This document shows, in pieces, positions 1-10,794 of a DNA stretch of 64,000 nucleotides. Within the stretch, counting starts at the first letter, position 1; each line of letters begins with the position of its first letter. The DNA is from Nematopogon swammerdamellus (lineage: Eukaryota > Arthropoda > Insecta > Lepidoptera > Adelidae). A program made the translations under genes and the position numbers. The stretch spans positions 12,183,395-12,247,394 of the forward strand of contig OX336345.1 in assembly GCA_946902875.1 (NCBI GenBank), in the 5' to 3' direction. Under the pieces are notes generated by a model. The model saw only the letters and a program-made list of their open reading frames with translations. It was not told the origin of the DNA and did not search any database.

Positions 1-521
1 ATCAATTTCGGATATTATTCATGCACATTTTTCCAAAAGATCTGCTGCATATAAAATAGTTTGAGCATCACTGTTGTAGACGACTTCATTACGAAGTGGT
101 ACTGCCAAGCGAGGGCCTTACTCCAATCAATCACGCTAGCAGGTTACTCCTCGAGTTAATCCATCACGGATGTGACGCCGGGTGAGAGCATTCCGGTGTC
201 ATTGATGACGTGTGCTTTATCGAAGTGGTGTCATAATGTAGGAACGTTACGTACATATCGCTCTTTCGTTTCTTACATATTGCTCCTTTCTTACGTACAT
301 TATTTGTGTCTTACATATCGCAAGGTGGGCTATGAAGAAAAGGCAGTTGATTTTTGTTTCAGTATGTTTCAGCGTCGGTTGAATCGGAAGCTTGAATGAA
401 GATGTATGCCCATGTATGGCAGTTGAACAGTTCACGGAAAAGCGGTAAAGACTTTATTTATTTACATCTTTAAAGCGAGAGGCAGTGCATTTGACACAAT
501 ATATCGATATTCACCACTTTC

Positions 522-556
522 TTTCAGGAATTCCAGTTCGATAGGAATTCCTGAAA
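522..556. repeat. Short perfect hairpin
   Basis: TTTCAGGAATTCC (522-534) is followed after 9 nt by its exact reverse complement (544-556). No flanking duplication or repeat family could be tied to it. Confidence 0.6.
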
Positions 557-637
557 TTCTATTTCCCGCGTGAAGACTAAATGCTGCGAGATTCCATGTT
601 ATATTAGGACCCTCTATCTAAGTGGCAAGATAAAACA

Positions 638-668
638 TGCCCGGATTGTTACCACCGCACTGAATGAG
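638..668 (+). repeat. Fragment of SINE central domain
   Basis: CCCGGATTGTTACCACCGCA followed by CTGAATGA matches the central domain of the T1 SINEs at 28353 and 33268. Only about 30 nt survive. Confidence 0.5.
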
Positions 669-1214
669 GGTGGTTTATGAAAAACAGTTAGTGTCTTCAG
701 TAGTCTGTGTATTCGTACCGCCAGATAGTCCAACGGAAAGGAAAATCAATTAAAAAATCACTTTTTGCTAATAATGTATTTGTATAGGTGTAATGAGTAT
801 AGACGCATTACACCTGACGATTGTAATAAATGGTTCTACCCTGTGCCTCCACTCTAATACGTGTCCGCCTATAACTAAAGACCGCATGGTAAATTAGTGA
901 TCAAACGCCTATTGTCGAGTAAATTGCGTGTTTGATGTCGCCTTCGTGAATCTGTGTTTGACGTGAAATTCGATGAGGGAGGACCCGCTTGCCAAGGCGA
1001 CATTACTATACCGCCACTAGTACTAACGATAGCAATTTTCCCATCAAATGACCTAGAAACGGGATGCCTTATTTATGATTATTATGAAGTTCAGACGAGG
1101 GCTAGTGAAACAAAAGAAATAATAATTTATGCAATGGAAATAATGCGACTTCAAAATATCTCGATGAAAATGAGAGATATTGGTATTTCGGGTAGATGAT
1201 GTAGGAATTTCACT

Positions 1215-1346
1215 GTCCAGTCCAGTGTAGCGGGCACGACCGAAGGGAAGCACTGACATGGCACCTAGTTCACCAAGGTGTTATGGGATGGCATCACGAA
1301 TGTTGTAAGTAGGTGATTTAGCCGACCGTATCAGTTTCCATAAAAA
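1215..1346 (+). mobile_element. SINE 3' fragment, T1 tail
   Basis: The fragment begins in the T1 tail (CCAGTGTAGCGGGCACGACC), runs through GGGAAGCACTGACATGGCAC and ends TCAGTTTCCATAAAAAC, the usual T1 terminus with a short A-run. Head and core are missing. It faces a second T1 copy on the opposite strand only about 35 nt away, giving a tail-to-tail inverted pair. Confidence 0.85.
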
Positions 1347-1380
1347 CAATTAGATTAGTGTAGTTTTATAAGTTTTTTTG

Positions 1381-1586
1381 GTTTTATGGAAACTGACGCG
1401 GTTGGCTACATCACCTACAACGTCCGTGATGTCAGCCCATAACACCTGGTGAACTAGGTGCCATGTCAGTGCTTCCCCCTTTGATCGTGCTGGCTACACT
1501 GAACTGGTCGGAAAATACAAACTTTTTACATAGCCGTTTCGACCGACGACGTTTCATTCAGTGCGGTGGTACCAATCCGGGCGGGA
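1381..1586 (-). mobile_element. SINE core plus T1 tail, reverse strand
   Basis: Read on the minus strand, this begins in the shared core (CCCGCCCGGATTGGTACCAC), continues through the T1 tail and ends CAGTTTCCATAAAA. The head is absent. With the plus-strand T1 copy just upstream it forms an imperfect inverted repeat, so a transcript across both could fold into a long stem. Confidence 0.85.
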
Positions 1587-2946
1587 TATAAGTGTTTCGT
1601 TTGTAAATTTTCTTTAATTTTAATTAATACTTAATTATTTTTCTTTATCAGATTGTGTCCTTGTGTAAATGTTGGATTTAAAAACTCTATCTTACAGCAT
1701 ATAATGTAACATTTTAATCGATAAAAATTATCCGGGAGAACTAGCGAAATGTGTTCATGTACGAGTTCCTCATTAAGCACGACGCAAGCTAACAAGATAT
1801 TTTCTTCAGCAAAATGTAAGTCAATTCTCACCTTTCTTTATAAAAAAACTTGGCTACTTGTACCCTGTCGTTCGGCGCTGAGTTCAGTAAGTGTAGAAAT
1901 TCTGAAGTCTTTCTGTCGAAATCTCATAGAATCACAGTTTGGACACTGTAACACGAATTCAATTACAGTTAAGTAAACTATTAAAAAGCAAAATTACATT
2001 TTGTTTAGAAACTCGTAACGTTGGAACTGTGGCTTTGAGGGCACATTAAAGACAAGATTGTGACAGTCGAGTTGAAAAAAGCAATCTTCAATGTGTCTGC
2101 CTCCAGCGGCTCTGGCGCCCAAACCGCGCCGTCCCACACTGTCTCGGAACCTCTCTCGCTAACCTCCAACTTTCCCTCTAACATAAATCACAGATCGGAG
2201 AACTTTGCGTCGCCGATTTAAAGAAAGTTTTAAAGCACAACTTTTGGACCTTGCACTGAAAGTCCTTGATTGCTCAATTTGGATGATAGAGACTCGACAT
2301 GGAAGTCCATCGGAGCGTTTGGTCCACGAGGCATTCAAATTGAAGACTTGAATTGAAGAAAAACTTTTCTGAGTCGACTTTTACGTAATACTAGCGAATT
2401 TGTAGGAATATTCGTTCACCATTTGATATTTCATTCGGCGTGTAATTTCATAAAACTTTGTGATTTATCAAAAATACATTTACTCGTATATTTTTCCTTT
2501 GGGTTTCTTCTCTTTAAACTTTCTTTATCGTCACTTTATTTGCAACAGACCAAGAGCCGTCATTAGTTTTTAGGGTTCCGTATCCATACAGAAGCTAGTA
2601 CTCAGCATTGTACGAAACTGAAGTATCCCACCGTCTTTGGTTACTAGAGGGCTATACCAAAGCTCTGCAATTTGGCCGAGAGGCTGAGCGCTGTGTTGTA
2701 TGCATTCTAAAAGCCATGTCACTTCTACCACTAGATTTATGAGAATCCTGAAGACGAATAAGTATTTGTTTCTGAGTTGTGCTGACAACCCTTCACGCTA
2801 CATTCGAGCCCGAGGCGGGCCACATTGTGAGTAGTACGGTCCTCAGCAGCAGCGAATATACACAATCAAGTAGGTACACAATGTACACCATATACAGATG
2901 GTGTAGTATGCATGCGAATCAATGCAAAACTACAAAACGCATGCCC
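1587..2946. other. Unassigned single-copy-looking DNA
   Basis: No repeat family or protein was recognised. The part at about 2090-2360 is less AT-biased than its surroundings but has no long open frame; it could be conserved noncoding sequence, which only cross-species alignment would show. Confidence 0.4.
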
Positions 2947-3179
2947 TTTTTAGGGTTCCGCACGAAAATGGTAAAAATCCTTATAATAACACTTCGTGGT
3001 CCGTCAGTCCGTCCGTCTGTCTATCTGTCTGTATGTCACAGCCGTTTAACATCTAAACGGTTAGTTATGATTATAGTGCAGACTCTAAAGTAAAACAATA
3101 AATAATAAAAACGAGCCCGCTTACTCGGTGGTACTGGACCCTCGGTGCGCGAGTCCGGCTCGCACTTGGCCGGTTTTTT
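2947..3179 (-). repeat. Alpha-family repeat, GGTTCCGTA type
   Basis: Read on the minus strand the copy starts at the CCGGCCAAGTGCGAG end (3179) and finishes GGAACCCTAAAAA (2947). It contains the family's CAGACAGACGGACGG tract. The first end holds a hairpin of GCGAG and CTCGC type. I recognise this as an abundant lepidopteran interspersed repeat but cannot assign a transposon class. This copy is shortened internally. Confidence 0.75.
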
Positions 3180-3580
3180 CTGCTCACCGTACGTATTGTA
3201 ACGAACACTCTGTTAGGTGCTCGACCCTCTCTGCACTACTCGCATCGCGCCCGGCGCGCCGCCTCCGCCTCCGCCGCCCCATCGCGCGTCCCTCCGCTCT
3301 CACTATGCTCTCACTACTTTATGCTCCCTTCATACAATTCTAAAGGATAGATGAGCCATCGAGGGAGCCATAAAATCGTCTAGAAATTTAAGTATATATA
3401 TATAAATGGTGTACACAAAGACGAAATTTAAATGAAATGAAAATTTATTAAGATAAAAACATGCAAAGCGGTTCAAGTATACATTGGCTCCTACATTAGT
3501 TCTGCATCTGTCAAGCATGAGCTTTTCTTCAGTAAGTCAATATGTGTAAACCTTTTGCGTTCATCTAAGTCGAATGAATA

Positions 3581-3827
3581 TCCTAATAAATAAAGTGACG
3601 TTTCTATGGGCGACCGTGCAACGCACGTCAATATATGAATATCCTTATAACTCCAGAACCACTCTATCGATTTACATACCGTTTTCACTGTTACATCGTG
3701 TTACTTCTCAAGATGCTTTTAGGGTTCTGATAGTTTTAAATTATAACGCAACGTCATCGGCAGCCTGACCTGTGAGCAAAAAGGAAAACCCCTAAACACG
3801 CAAAGTGAAGCCTCGGGTAAAAGCTAG
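3581..3827 (+). mobile_element. Small non-autonomous Helitron-like element
   Basis: The element begins TCCTAATAAATAAAG and ends CCTCGGGTAAAAGCTAG. The 5'-TC and CTAG-3' termini and insertion between a host A (3580) and T (3828) fit the Helitron pattern (TC...CTRR inserted in AT). A diverged copy of the same 247-bp family lies at 27594-27786. It encodes no Rep/helicase; a long frame on the opposite strand here (3792-4226) is not protein-like. Confidence 0.7.
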
Positions 3828-4232
3828 TAAATGTATAATTTTAATGATTCTACATTTCGTATTAGACATTTTTAAATTACAAATAATATCTGTCACACTA
3901 TTGTGAACTAACATGTATTTATCAACACGCGTTTTACGACCCGTCTGATGCAAGTTGTGTGCAATTTTTTTAGATACACTTTGGACAAGTATACTATAAT
4001 AACTTTTGTCTGCAGCTTTGCCAGCGGCTTCGTCGGCTTTCCTAACTATGCATGAGTTAGGTGTTGTTAGCCAAACAAATTGTGTGCAGTGTGTATGACA
4101 ATAGTAGTTACATTCTTTTGAATTCTTCGGTAGCCTGGCTACACGAGCTACGTACAATATGTTACTACAGCCATACCGCGTCTGCATTACCACTGCGAAC
4201 CCTGTACGACTCTGTTGTTCGAACATGCCTCC

Positions 4233-4497
4233 ATTTTTAGGTTTCCGTACGCCGTACGGAAGCCTTTTTATTACTAAGCCTACAACGTCTGTCTGTCTGT
4301 CCGATGGCTGTATCTTTGGAACCGTAATAGCTAGCCGGTTGAAATTTTCACATAATATGTGTTATTTTAGCGGGTATAACAACAAATAATAAAAAAATTA
4401 AAAATTTAAAAATGTCTTTTTTTTTCAAGGTGTTTTTTATTTTTTGTCGTACGGAAACCTCGGTGTGCGAGTCCGACTCGCATTTGGCCAGTTTTTA
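4233..4497 (-). repeat. Alpha-family repeat
   Basis: On the plus strand this runs from TTTTTAGGTTTCCGTACG through GTCTGTCTGTCTGTCC and GGAACCGTAATAGCTAGCCG to GCGAGTCCGACTCGCATTTG. It is a near full-length copy of the short alpha form. Unlike most copies, it carries GGTTTCCGT rather than GGGTTCCGT at both ends, a change shared by the copies at 10240 and 43752. Confidence 0.8.
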
Positions 4498-4537
4498 CAT
4501 GACCACGACGAAATGATTTATGATTGTGGAAGTTTAT

Positions 4538-4865
4538 ACATACATACATATCACACACGCTGAATCCCGACAATCGGGGTAAGCAGAGTAATCGGTGTTG
4601 TGCTGCAAGAACTCCGGTAAATTACAGCACAACACCGACCACCACGTTTCGCAAAGTATTCGCACAAGATTTAATCGATCAGGCAGCAAGTAAGGCACGA
4701 AGACCCACCTGCTGCATGACTCGGTGGAAGTACCGTGCCAAGGTGAAAGGTGGCGAGCCTGTCGCCCTTTAGCACGGCATCTTGTTCATATCCCTTAGTC
4801 GCCTTTAACGACATGCATGGGGAGAGATGCAGTGGGGCTATTCTTTTTAAGTACCGGCCCCACAC
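4538..4865 (-). mobile_element. SINE with H4 head and T3 tail, intact insertion
   Basis: On the minus strand the element starts GTGTGGGGCCGGTACTT, passes GACTAAGGGATA (end of H4), then a tail with CACCTTGGCACGG and a 13-bp hairpin (CGGTGTTGTGCTG ... CAGCACAACACCG), and ends in (TATG)n. It is flanked by a 10-bp duplication, GGAAGTTTAT, at 4528-4537 and 4866-4875. The duplication defines both ends and shows mobilisation as one retroposed unit. H4 has no Pol III A/B boxes that I could recognise. Other H4-T3 copies are at 9646, 14655, 19176 and 21924. Confidence 0.85.
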
Positions 4866-4936
4866 GGAAGTTTATGTATACATAATATATATGTATAGTT
4901 ATGTAGATAGGTTTTGACTGTAACTGAGATACTTAT

Positions 4937-5222
4937 CATCATCATCAGCCAGTATCGGTCCAATGCTGGACATTGACCTCTCCCAAGGCACGCCACGAAA
5001 CGCGGTCATCTGCTCTCTCATCCATCCACTCCCAGCTATCTTTTTTTAGGTCGTCTGTCTGCCTAGCCGGGCGGGGCGGGGTGCGACCTATGCTACGTTT
5101 ACTTGTACGTGGTCTACATTCGAGCACCCGTTTACCCCAGCAGCTATCGGGTCTGCGACAGATGTAGCCAGCCCACTGCCGCTTCAGCTTGCTATTTTTT
5201 TAGCAATGTCGCCTGACTTTGT
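4937..5222 (-). pseudogene. RTE-like non-LTR retrotransposon, C-terminal fragment
   Basis: Minus-strand translation gives GDIAKKIAS, then after a one-base frameshift near 5192 LKRQWAGYICRR, KRVLECRPRTSKRSIGR, WMDERADDRVSWRALGE and VQHWTDTG before a stop. This matches the C-terminus downstream of reverse transcriptase in insect RTE-type elements (pattern KW-WAGH ... RPRTGKRSVGRP ... W-LGEAYVQQWT). The 3' end is a (TGA)n tail at 4937-4948, usual for RTE. The upstream part is missing; a SINE on the same strand abuts it. Confidence 0.8.
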
Positions 5223-5225
5223 TCT

Positions 5226-5652
5226 TTGTTGTTGTTGTTTTTTTTTATGTAATTCGTTATGGGTGGCTGAGTCGGAGGGGCCAAAGCGCATACTCCGACC
5301 AGCCAATATCAACTCCGAGAAGGTGGGTGCCATACCGGAGACTTCCCTGGATTTCTGGCTATACTGGACTAGACGAGAACACAACGGAGGCTGCTCTGCG
5401 GCAATCTTACATCCAGTACGGTGGCACCAACCTAGTCGGCTACAATTTGAGCCTACCACCTAGTAAGGGCCAAGGGAAGGGACCTATAGTTTTACACCGG
5501 TTCTGAACGGTGAAGCAGCAGGTGTAGGTATGGACGTAAATTTTTTCGTCAGAAAAAACTCATTGGTACACGCCGACCGGATTCGAACCGAGGACCTCTC
5601 GCATGAGAAGCCGATGCCCAAACCACTCGGCCACCCGCCGCTTTCGGCCACC
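5226..5652 (-). mobile_element. SINE with Ser/Leu-tRNA-like head H2, core and T2 tail
   Basis: On the minus strand GCGGGTGGCCGAGTGG (A box, about 5620-5640) and GGTTCGAATCC (B box, about 5579-5589) form a tRNA-like head; TACCA follows it. Next come TAGGTCCCTTCCCTTGG, the shared core TTACTAGGTGGTAGG, and tail T2 (GGCTGGTCGGAGTATG), ending ATTACAT, poly(A) and (CAA)n. The 5' end is partly duplicated (GCGGGTGGCCGA occurs twice). It cannot be a working tRNA: the acceptor arms do not pair. A second H2 copy is at 17755-18597. Confidence 0.85.
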
Positions 5653-6612
5653 CGCAGCTTTTTGTACACGTATTTCGTCCTTACGGATTTTATTCATCAA
5701 ATAAATGCAGAGCAATGTTCTTTCCATAGCTCACTGAGTGACTTTACATACTGCGATACCTAAAAGCAGGTAAAATATTCTAAAATACGTAATAAATAAT
5801 GTACTCTAAGTATTGAGAACGAATGATAAAGCACCGCCGAGGACGGTTTGTATTCACTTTTGTTTTTTATATGTCTGTCTGTCTAGTAAATAACTTCCTG
5901 AAAATACCTAATGAACTTTTATGATAGAAATATCAAGGTTTTTTTTTACATTCCATTTTCCATACATATTACTTTTTCAAACAACTGTGTAAGACGTTTT
6001 ATATTAAAAGTACTTTTCTACAATATTATTACGCACGGAAGAGACGAATATAGGTAAATATGTTACTGAATTTGAACTAAGTGCTTACTTTTATTTTATA
6101 ACTTTTACACATATTTACTCGACCATGAACCTACTAAGTACAGCCAAAACAGGCGTGAAAAACGCACCTGTCAAATCGTTTACGACCTCCATGTATCACC
6201 GAGTGCCCAATGTCCATTAGCTAGGTACCGGCACTTACCATCAGGTGGAGAGGCGTCATATCATTGTCGTTATTATGTAGGGGAGGTTCTGGAAAGGGGA
6301 CGTATGGAGGGAGGGGTGTGCCATAATCCCTTAAAATCTCATACCTCTGTTTCCTTCATTCTCACTTCTGATATCCTAGCCAACCTATCTTCTCCGTACG
6401 GTCTATCAGACGACCAAGTGGCAACGAACGTCCACAATAGCTCCCTTCGTCGGTCGTCACACTGCACTTCATTAGCAATTCAAAATCAAGGCCACATACC
6501 ACGATCTCTGTCGCGTGACAGTAGCTAACAGCCTACATCTACGAATACTGCGAGGGTGGAAGCTACCATCGTTGATCGCAACACTGCACTTCACTAGTCC
6601 CTCAAAGTCAAG
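5653..6612. other. Unassigned DNA
   Basis: No gene or known repeat was recognised. Short frames overlap in several phases and resemble nothing. Confidence 0.4.
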
Positions 6613-6750
6613 GACATTTGCCTACCTTGTTTCCCATCCGCTACCCTAAACAGCGTACGACATTTGCCTCCCTTGTTGTCCATCCGCTACCCTATACAGC
6701 ATACGATATTTGATTCCCTTGGTTCCCATCCGCTGCCCTAGACAACCTAC
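6613..6750. repeat. 46-bp tandem repeat, three copies
   Basis: Three consecutive 46-nt units start at 6613, 6659 and 6705, each with GACATTTGCC... CCATCCGCTACCCTA ... CAGCGTAC. Copies 1 and 2 are close; copy 3 is more diverged. Confidence 0.85.
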
Positions 6751-6904
6751 GACTTCCAAAAAGGCAACCAGATGACCAAGGTGGATGCAGGCTTCCGGAA
6801 AGGAAGATCAAGAACCTATGTATAATGCCGCAGCTCTATGCATGGTCTTCAAGTACACTGGACTGCAGCAGCAAAATATTCTCTACGCAGCAGACACCTG
6901 TATC

Positions 6905-6982
6905 ACCTAGAGTGTGTGTGAGGGAGGGTGTGTGTGTGAGGGTGTGTGAGAGAGGGTGTGTGTGTGTGTGTGTGTCTGTCTA
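6905..6982. repeat. (TG)n-rich simple repeat
   Basis: Runs of GTGTGTGTG are interrupted by GAGGG and GAGAGAG. Confidence 0.85.
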
Positions 6983-7195
6983 GGTTGTTGAGTGCGTCAC
7001 GTTGTGAACATACGTTCGTACATTTAATTCGAGTGTACCAATAACGTAGACCCGTATTAAATGTACGAGCATACATTCAAAATCCCTTCTGCGTAGATTG
7101 TATCTAGCTGCTTTTTTAGAATGAGCTTCCACAATTCAGATTGGGCTTTGTCGAATATTTCCGATCTTATTGCCGCGCCTTCTTACCACGCTCTT

Positions 7196-7426
7196 AGTGC
7201 CACGTCAGTGCTTCCCTTCGTTCGTGCCGGAACTTGACGGATAACACAAATTATTTACATAGCCGTTTCGACCGACCTTTCATTCAGTGCGGTGGTACCA
7301 ATCCGGGTGGGTTAAACCCTACCACCTAATAATATAAGAAGGGAGTAATTTATCCCTTAGTCGCCTTTTCGACATACACGGGGAGAGATGCAGTGGCGCT
7401 ATTCTCTTAAAGTGTCGGCCCCACAC
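7196..7426 (-). mobile_element. SINE H4-core-T1, 3'-truncated
   Basis: On the minus strand: GTGTGGGGCC (7426), ATGTCGAAAAGGCGAC, TATTAGGTGGTAGGG, GGTACCACCGCACTGAATG, then T1 to GCACTGACGTGGCAC, where it stops short of the poly(A). It confirms that H4 joins the same core as the tRNA-headed SINEs. Confidence 0.85.
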
Positions 7427-7429
7427 CAT

Positions 7430-8720
7430 ACAGAACTACCTTACTATACACGTATAAGTTGGTATAACCACATTTCATTTCGAGCGAACCACTGGTCAGC
7501 CGTGACATGAGCATCGGCTATTCATCAGCCAAATGACTGGTACATGTCGGTAAACCAATCATTCCTAATGTACCTATATCAAGCTTTCAATAAAATAAGT
7601 ACAGGGGAAAATGCTTTTGGCTAATTTCTTAAATACTGATCGAAATAAAAATTATATGTTATTTCGGTTCATTTCCTACGGCAGTTACTTAGCGCTCGGA
7701 TAGAAGAGTAAGGTTACAATGTCGCTCGAAACCGAAATACGTTGGGGCTCAAATGAACTGTGAAGGAACATAAAGAAACTTCCATTACATTGACTTCGCC
7801 AAAGAGACGGCACTGACTACATCGATGTCCGACGGAGGTACGGCTTCGCTTCAGCTCACGGTGAAGCGCCATTTAACATATGTTTTTTCTTTCTTCTGAA
7901 TGCCTTTCGTTCTATCTATTCTTATTTCCTCCACGAAAGACAAAGCATGAAATTTATGAAGATCTAAGGTTTAAAAACGTGTTTATATATTATTTCAATC
8001 CAATATGGTGATCACAATATTACTAATGTTGACCTGACATAGTCATTCAAATAAATTATGTTTGAAGACTTACATACCAGACAATAGTAGTAAGAGTAAG
8101 GAGATGAAACTGTTATTGCGGAAATTTTTTTTAGGTTAATTTTTCATACATTATCTATTTAAGGCGGTGACAAACGCCAAATACGCAAAACATGCAAAAA
8201 GTGCGACAAAGAAGGTCCAAAACTGACCAATTGACACACATTCAGAAAATTAAAAAAATACCAACCTATATTTTGGTTCCTTACCAACAAAGTGCATTGC
8301 TGGTTTTTTAATAATGAGTAAAAGTAAGTAATAAACATAAAATTAAAAATATATAAAAAAAACATGAATTTTTGAAAATCTGAGTATGTGTGTATTATTA
8401 CAATTTTACAATACCACCGATTCAAAGGTCACAAAGCTCTGAGAAAACTCTATTCAATTTGTTTTATTATTTTATCCACGAAAGGAGATAAAAATAAAAA
8501 ACAAAAAACGCCTACATGAAATTATTGACGTAATTCTTCAGTCGGAAGGGTAAAATTTTTGCCTTCGTCAATTTAGCAGGCACTTCAATACTAGATACAA
8601 TTTTAGTTCCGGGCTCGCTTGCTCGCTCCTGCCCTGCTGCGCCCGCGTGTCGGTCGTCATTTCTGTCTTCTGTGTTTGGATCGAATGGAAAAAAGATAGG
8701 TAGGTTAGGTATATTTGTAC
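7430..8720. other. Unassigned AT-rich DNA
   Basis: No gene, TE protein or repeated family seen. Confidence 0.4.
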
Positions 8721-9107
8721 CGTGTGGGATGGTAATTTAAAATAATAGCCCCACTGCATCTCTCCCCGTGCATGTCGTAAAAGGCGACTGAGGGATTTTT
8801 TTATGTAAACTGACACAGTTTGCTATATCACCTATAACATCCGTGATGTCAGCCCATAACACCGGGTGAACTTAGGTGCCATGTCAGTGCTTCCCTTTGG
8901 TCGTGCCGGCTACACTAAACTGGACGGAAAATACAAACTATTTCGGGATATGACTCCCTTCTTTTTTTCCGTCCAGTTCAGTGAAGCCGGTACGACCGAA
9001 GAAAAGCACTGACATAGCACCTACTTCACCAGTTGTTACGAGCTGACATCTCGGATGTTGTATTGTAGGTGATGTTGCCACCGTGTCATTTTCCGTACCA
9101 GTATACA
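8721..9107. mobile_element. Cluster of three SINE pieces in mixed orientation
   Basis: 8721-8795 is an H4 head on the plus strand. 8796-8942 is a T1 tail on the minus strand, beginning with its poly(A) complement (TTTTTTTATGTAAACTGAC). 8943-9107 is a plus-strand piece with a remnant of the H4-core junction (GATATGACTCCCTTC) followed by T1. The two T1 pieces are head-to-head and form an imperfect inverted repeat of about 120 nt. Nested insertion or rearrangement of H4-core-T1 SINEs explains it. Confidence 0.75.
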
Positions 9108-9239
9108 GTACGACCGTATCAGTAATATCTCTCTTCTGTGGTATATATCAGTATACGCTCCGGTACGTAACTTGACGGGGCGTTATACGCATGGCTTTCG
9201 TTGGTATAACCACAGAATAACTAATAGGTACTGTGGTAT

Positions 9240-9412
9240 AACGCTGTCTGCGCCTCCCGCGCCTCCACCGCGCCGCCGCCGCCGCCGCCTCCGCCGCCGC
9301 CGCGCCGCCTCCGCACCGCACGCTGCTACTGAGTTACCGCACCGCACCGCACCCCACCGCACCGTGCCATGCTGCCGCCGCGCGCGCCGCGCGCGCCGGC
9401 CGGTACCTATGT
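9240..9412. repeat. GC-rich (CCG)n-type simple sequence
   Basis: The tract is dominated by CCGCCGCCG and CACCGCACCG runs and then CGCGCGCCGCGCGCG. Arginine- and alanine-rich frames on both strands are by-products of this composition. Confidence 0.8.
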
Positions 9413-9472
9413 TGCTATGATATTTGCCATACATACCTAAATGCCTATCTACCTATTACCTACCTACCTATT

Positions 9473-9550
9473 CTGACGCGGTTGTCATAGCAACTATAGA
9501 TTGTTATCTGACGCGGTTGTCATAGCAACGATAGATTGTTATCTGACGCG
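9473..9550. repeat. 35-bp tandem repeat, 2.2 copies
   Basis: CTGACGCGGTTGTCATAGCA begins at 9473 and 9508, and CTGACGCG again at 9543. The two full units are almost identical. Confidence 0.9.
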
Positions 9551-9581
9551 CTGAAGCGAACATACATTTTTTTCCCCATAT

Positions 9582-9625
9582 AAAAAGTGCCAAGCGCCGC
9601 TAAAGAAGTTTTCACTTCAAAAATT
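9582..9625 (-). repeat. Interspersed repeat fragment (GTGAAAACTTCTTTAGCGGC)
   Basis: The minus strand reads GAAGTGAAAACTTCTTTAGC then GGCGCTTGGCACTTTTT. The same segment occurs on the plus strand at 58370-58415, and its first part at 43335. The element class is unknown to me. Confidence 0.65.
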
Positions 9626-9645
9626 CTTTTGCATCTCTCAACTTC

Positions 9646-9872
9646 ATCTCTCGCCGTGCATGTCGTAAAAGGCGACGAGCTAGCCACCGCTCACCTTGGC
9701 ACGGTCATTCCATTGAGTTATGCAGCAGGTGGGTTTCGTGCTTCCTTGCTGCTTGATAGTTATCTTGCCCAAATACTTTGCTAAACGTAGTGGTTAGTGT
9801 TGTGCTGTAATTTACCGGAGTTCTTGAAGCACAACATCGATTACTCTGCTTACTCCGATTATGAGGATTCTA
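9646..9872 (+). mobile_element. SINE H4-T3, 5'-truncated
   Basis: It starts inside H4 (CATCTCTCGCCGTGCATG), keeps TCGTAAAAGGCGAC, loses a short piece at the head-tail junction and continues in T3 (CACCTTGGCACGGTC ... GTGTTGTGCTGTAATTTACC) to TTACTCTGCTTACTCCGATT. The T3 hairpin is partly broken here. Confidence 0.8.
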
Positions 9873-10239
9873 CCAGAATGTATAAAAATCTGCTCCATTT
9901 CTGCTGGTTTTAATTAAGGTAAGTAAGACTCTAACTATAAACCAGTCACTCCCAAAAATTAATGAAAATGGGTTTAGACTCTAGAAATAAAATTTAAACT
10001 TACATAAACACATTATTCACACAGCACTGCTTGCACGCTTAAAAAAGTGAACATATTCATGGATTTACATAAATTTCCAACTGGAATGGTGGACTAATTT
10101 AGTGAACACGGATGAAACGGGTCTAGAAAAGAGCTAACAAAACATTGAGCTGCACCACACTATTTGGATTTCAATTAACCGAACTGAACGCCCAACATTT
10201 TGTGAGAAACAAAGAGGACATAAACATGTGTATGTGCTA

Positions 10240-10749
10240 TTTTTAGGTTTCCGTATCCCGTACGGAAGCCTATTACTAAGCCTCCGTCGTCTGTCCGTCC
10301 GGCCGTCTGTCCGTCCGTCCGAGGGCTGTATCTCTTGAACCGTAATAAGTAGGTAGCCTGTTGAAACTTTCACAGAATATGTGTTACTATGGCGAAATGA
10401 AACAACAAATAAGAAAAATAAGAAAAAGATAAAAATTAAGGGGGGCCCCCATACAAGAAAGTTTCATTAAAATCGATTAGTCACACTATTGAATAACTGA
10501 TGGTGCCACAAGCTTTTATACATTGCATTGTTATAGCCGCTAAATTGCCAACGACCTCATTGAGGTGCTGTCATTTAGCCACCGTAAATTGCTATCGACC
10601 TCATTGAGGCTTCTCTCCGATCGTCCTACATATCTTCGAAATTAAAATTCGAAGACCATGCCACCTGAGCGGATAGGCGGATATTTTTGATAGTGGATAG
10701 ATATGGAAACCTCCGTGCGCGAGTAAAACTCGCACTTAACAGATTTTTT
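10240..10749 (-). repeat. Alpha-family repeat, long form
   Basis: On the plus strand TTTTTAGGTTTCCGTATCCC is followed by CTGTCCGTCCGTCCG, GAACCGTAATAAGTAGGTAG, AACAACAAATAAG and a GGGGGGCCCCCATACAAG segment, ending GCGCGAGTAAAACTCGCAC. About 510 bp; the GGGG/CCCC element also occurs in the copies at 56370 and 57845. Confidence 0.75.
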
Positions 10750-10794
10750 GGTTAACCGACTTCAAAAATATCGGTCAAGTGACAGTTTTACTCA

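Larger units (their letters stand above)
1..1214. other. Unassigned AT-rich DNA, no gene seen
   Basis: No open frame here resembles a known protein, and the longest frames (62-81 codons) overlap each other on both strands as expected by chance. The stretch holds a 13-bp hairpin (522-556), a 10-bp hairpin (786-815, AGGTGTAATG pairing with CATTACACCT) and a scrap of the SINE central domain near 638-668. Confidence 0.5.

Noticed and set aside
3792..4226. 144-codon minus-strand frame
   Set aside because: It overlaps a Helitron-like 3' end and an alpha repeat, with no motif or family resemblance.
5560..5640. Functional tRNA gene (also at 18500, 33271, 49390, 51240)
   Set aside because: A and B boxes are present but acceptor and anticodon arms do not pair and each is fused to a SINE body.
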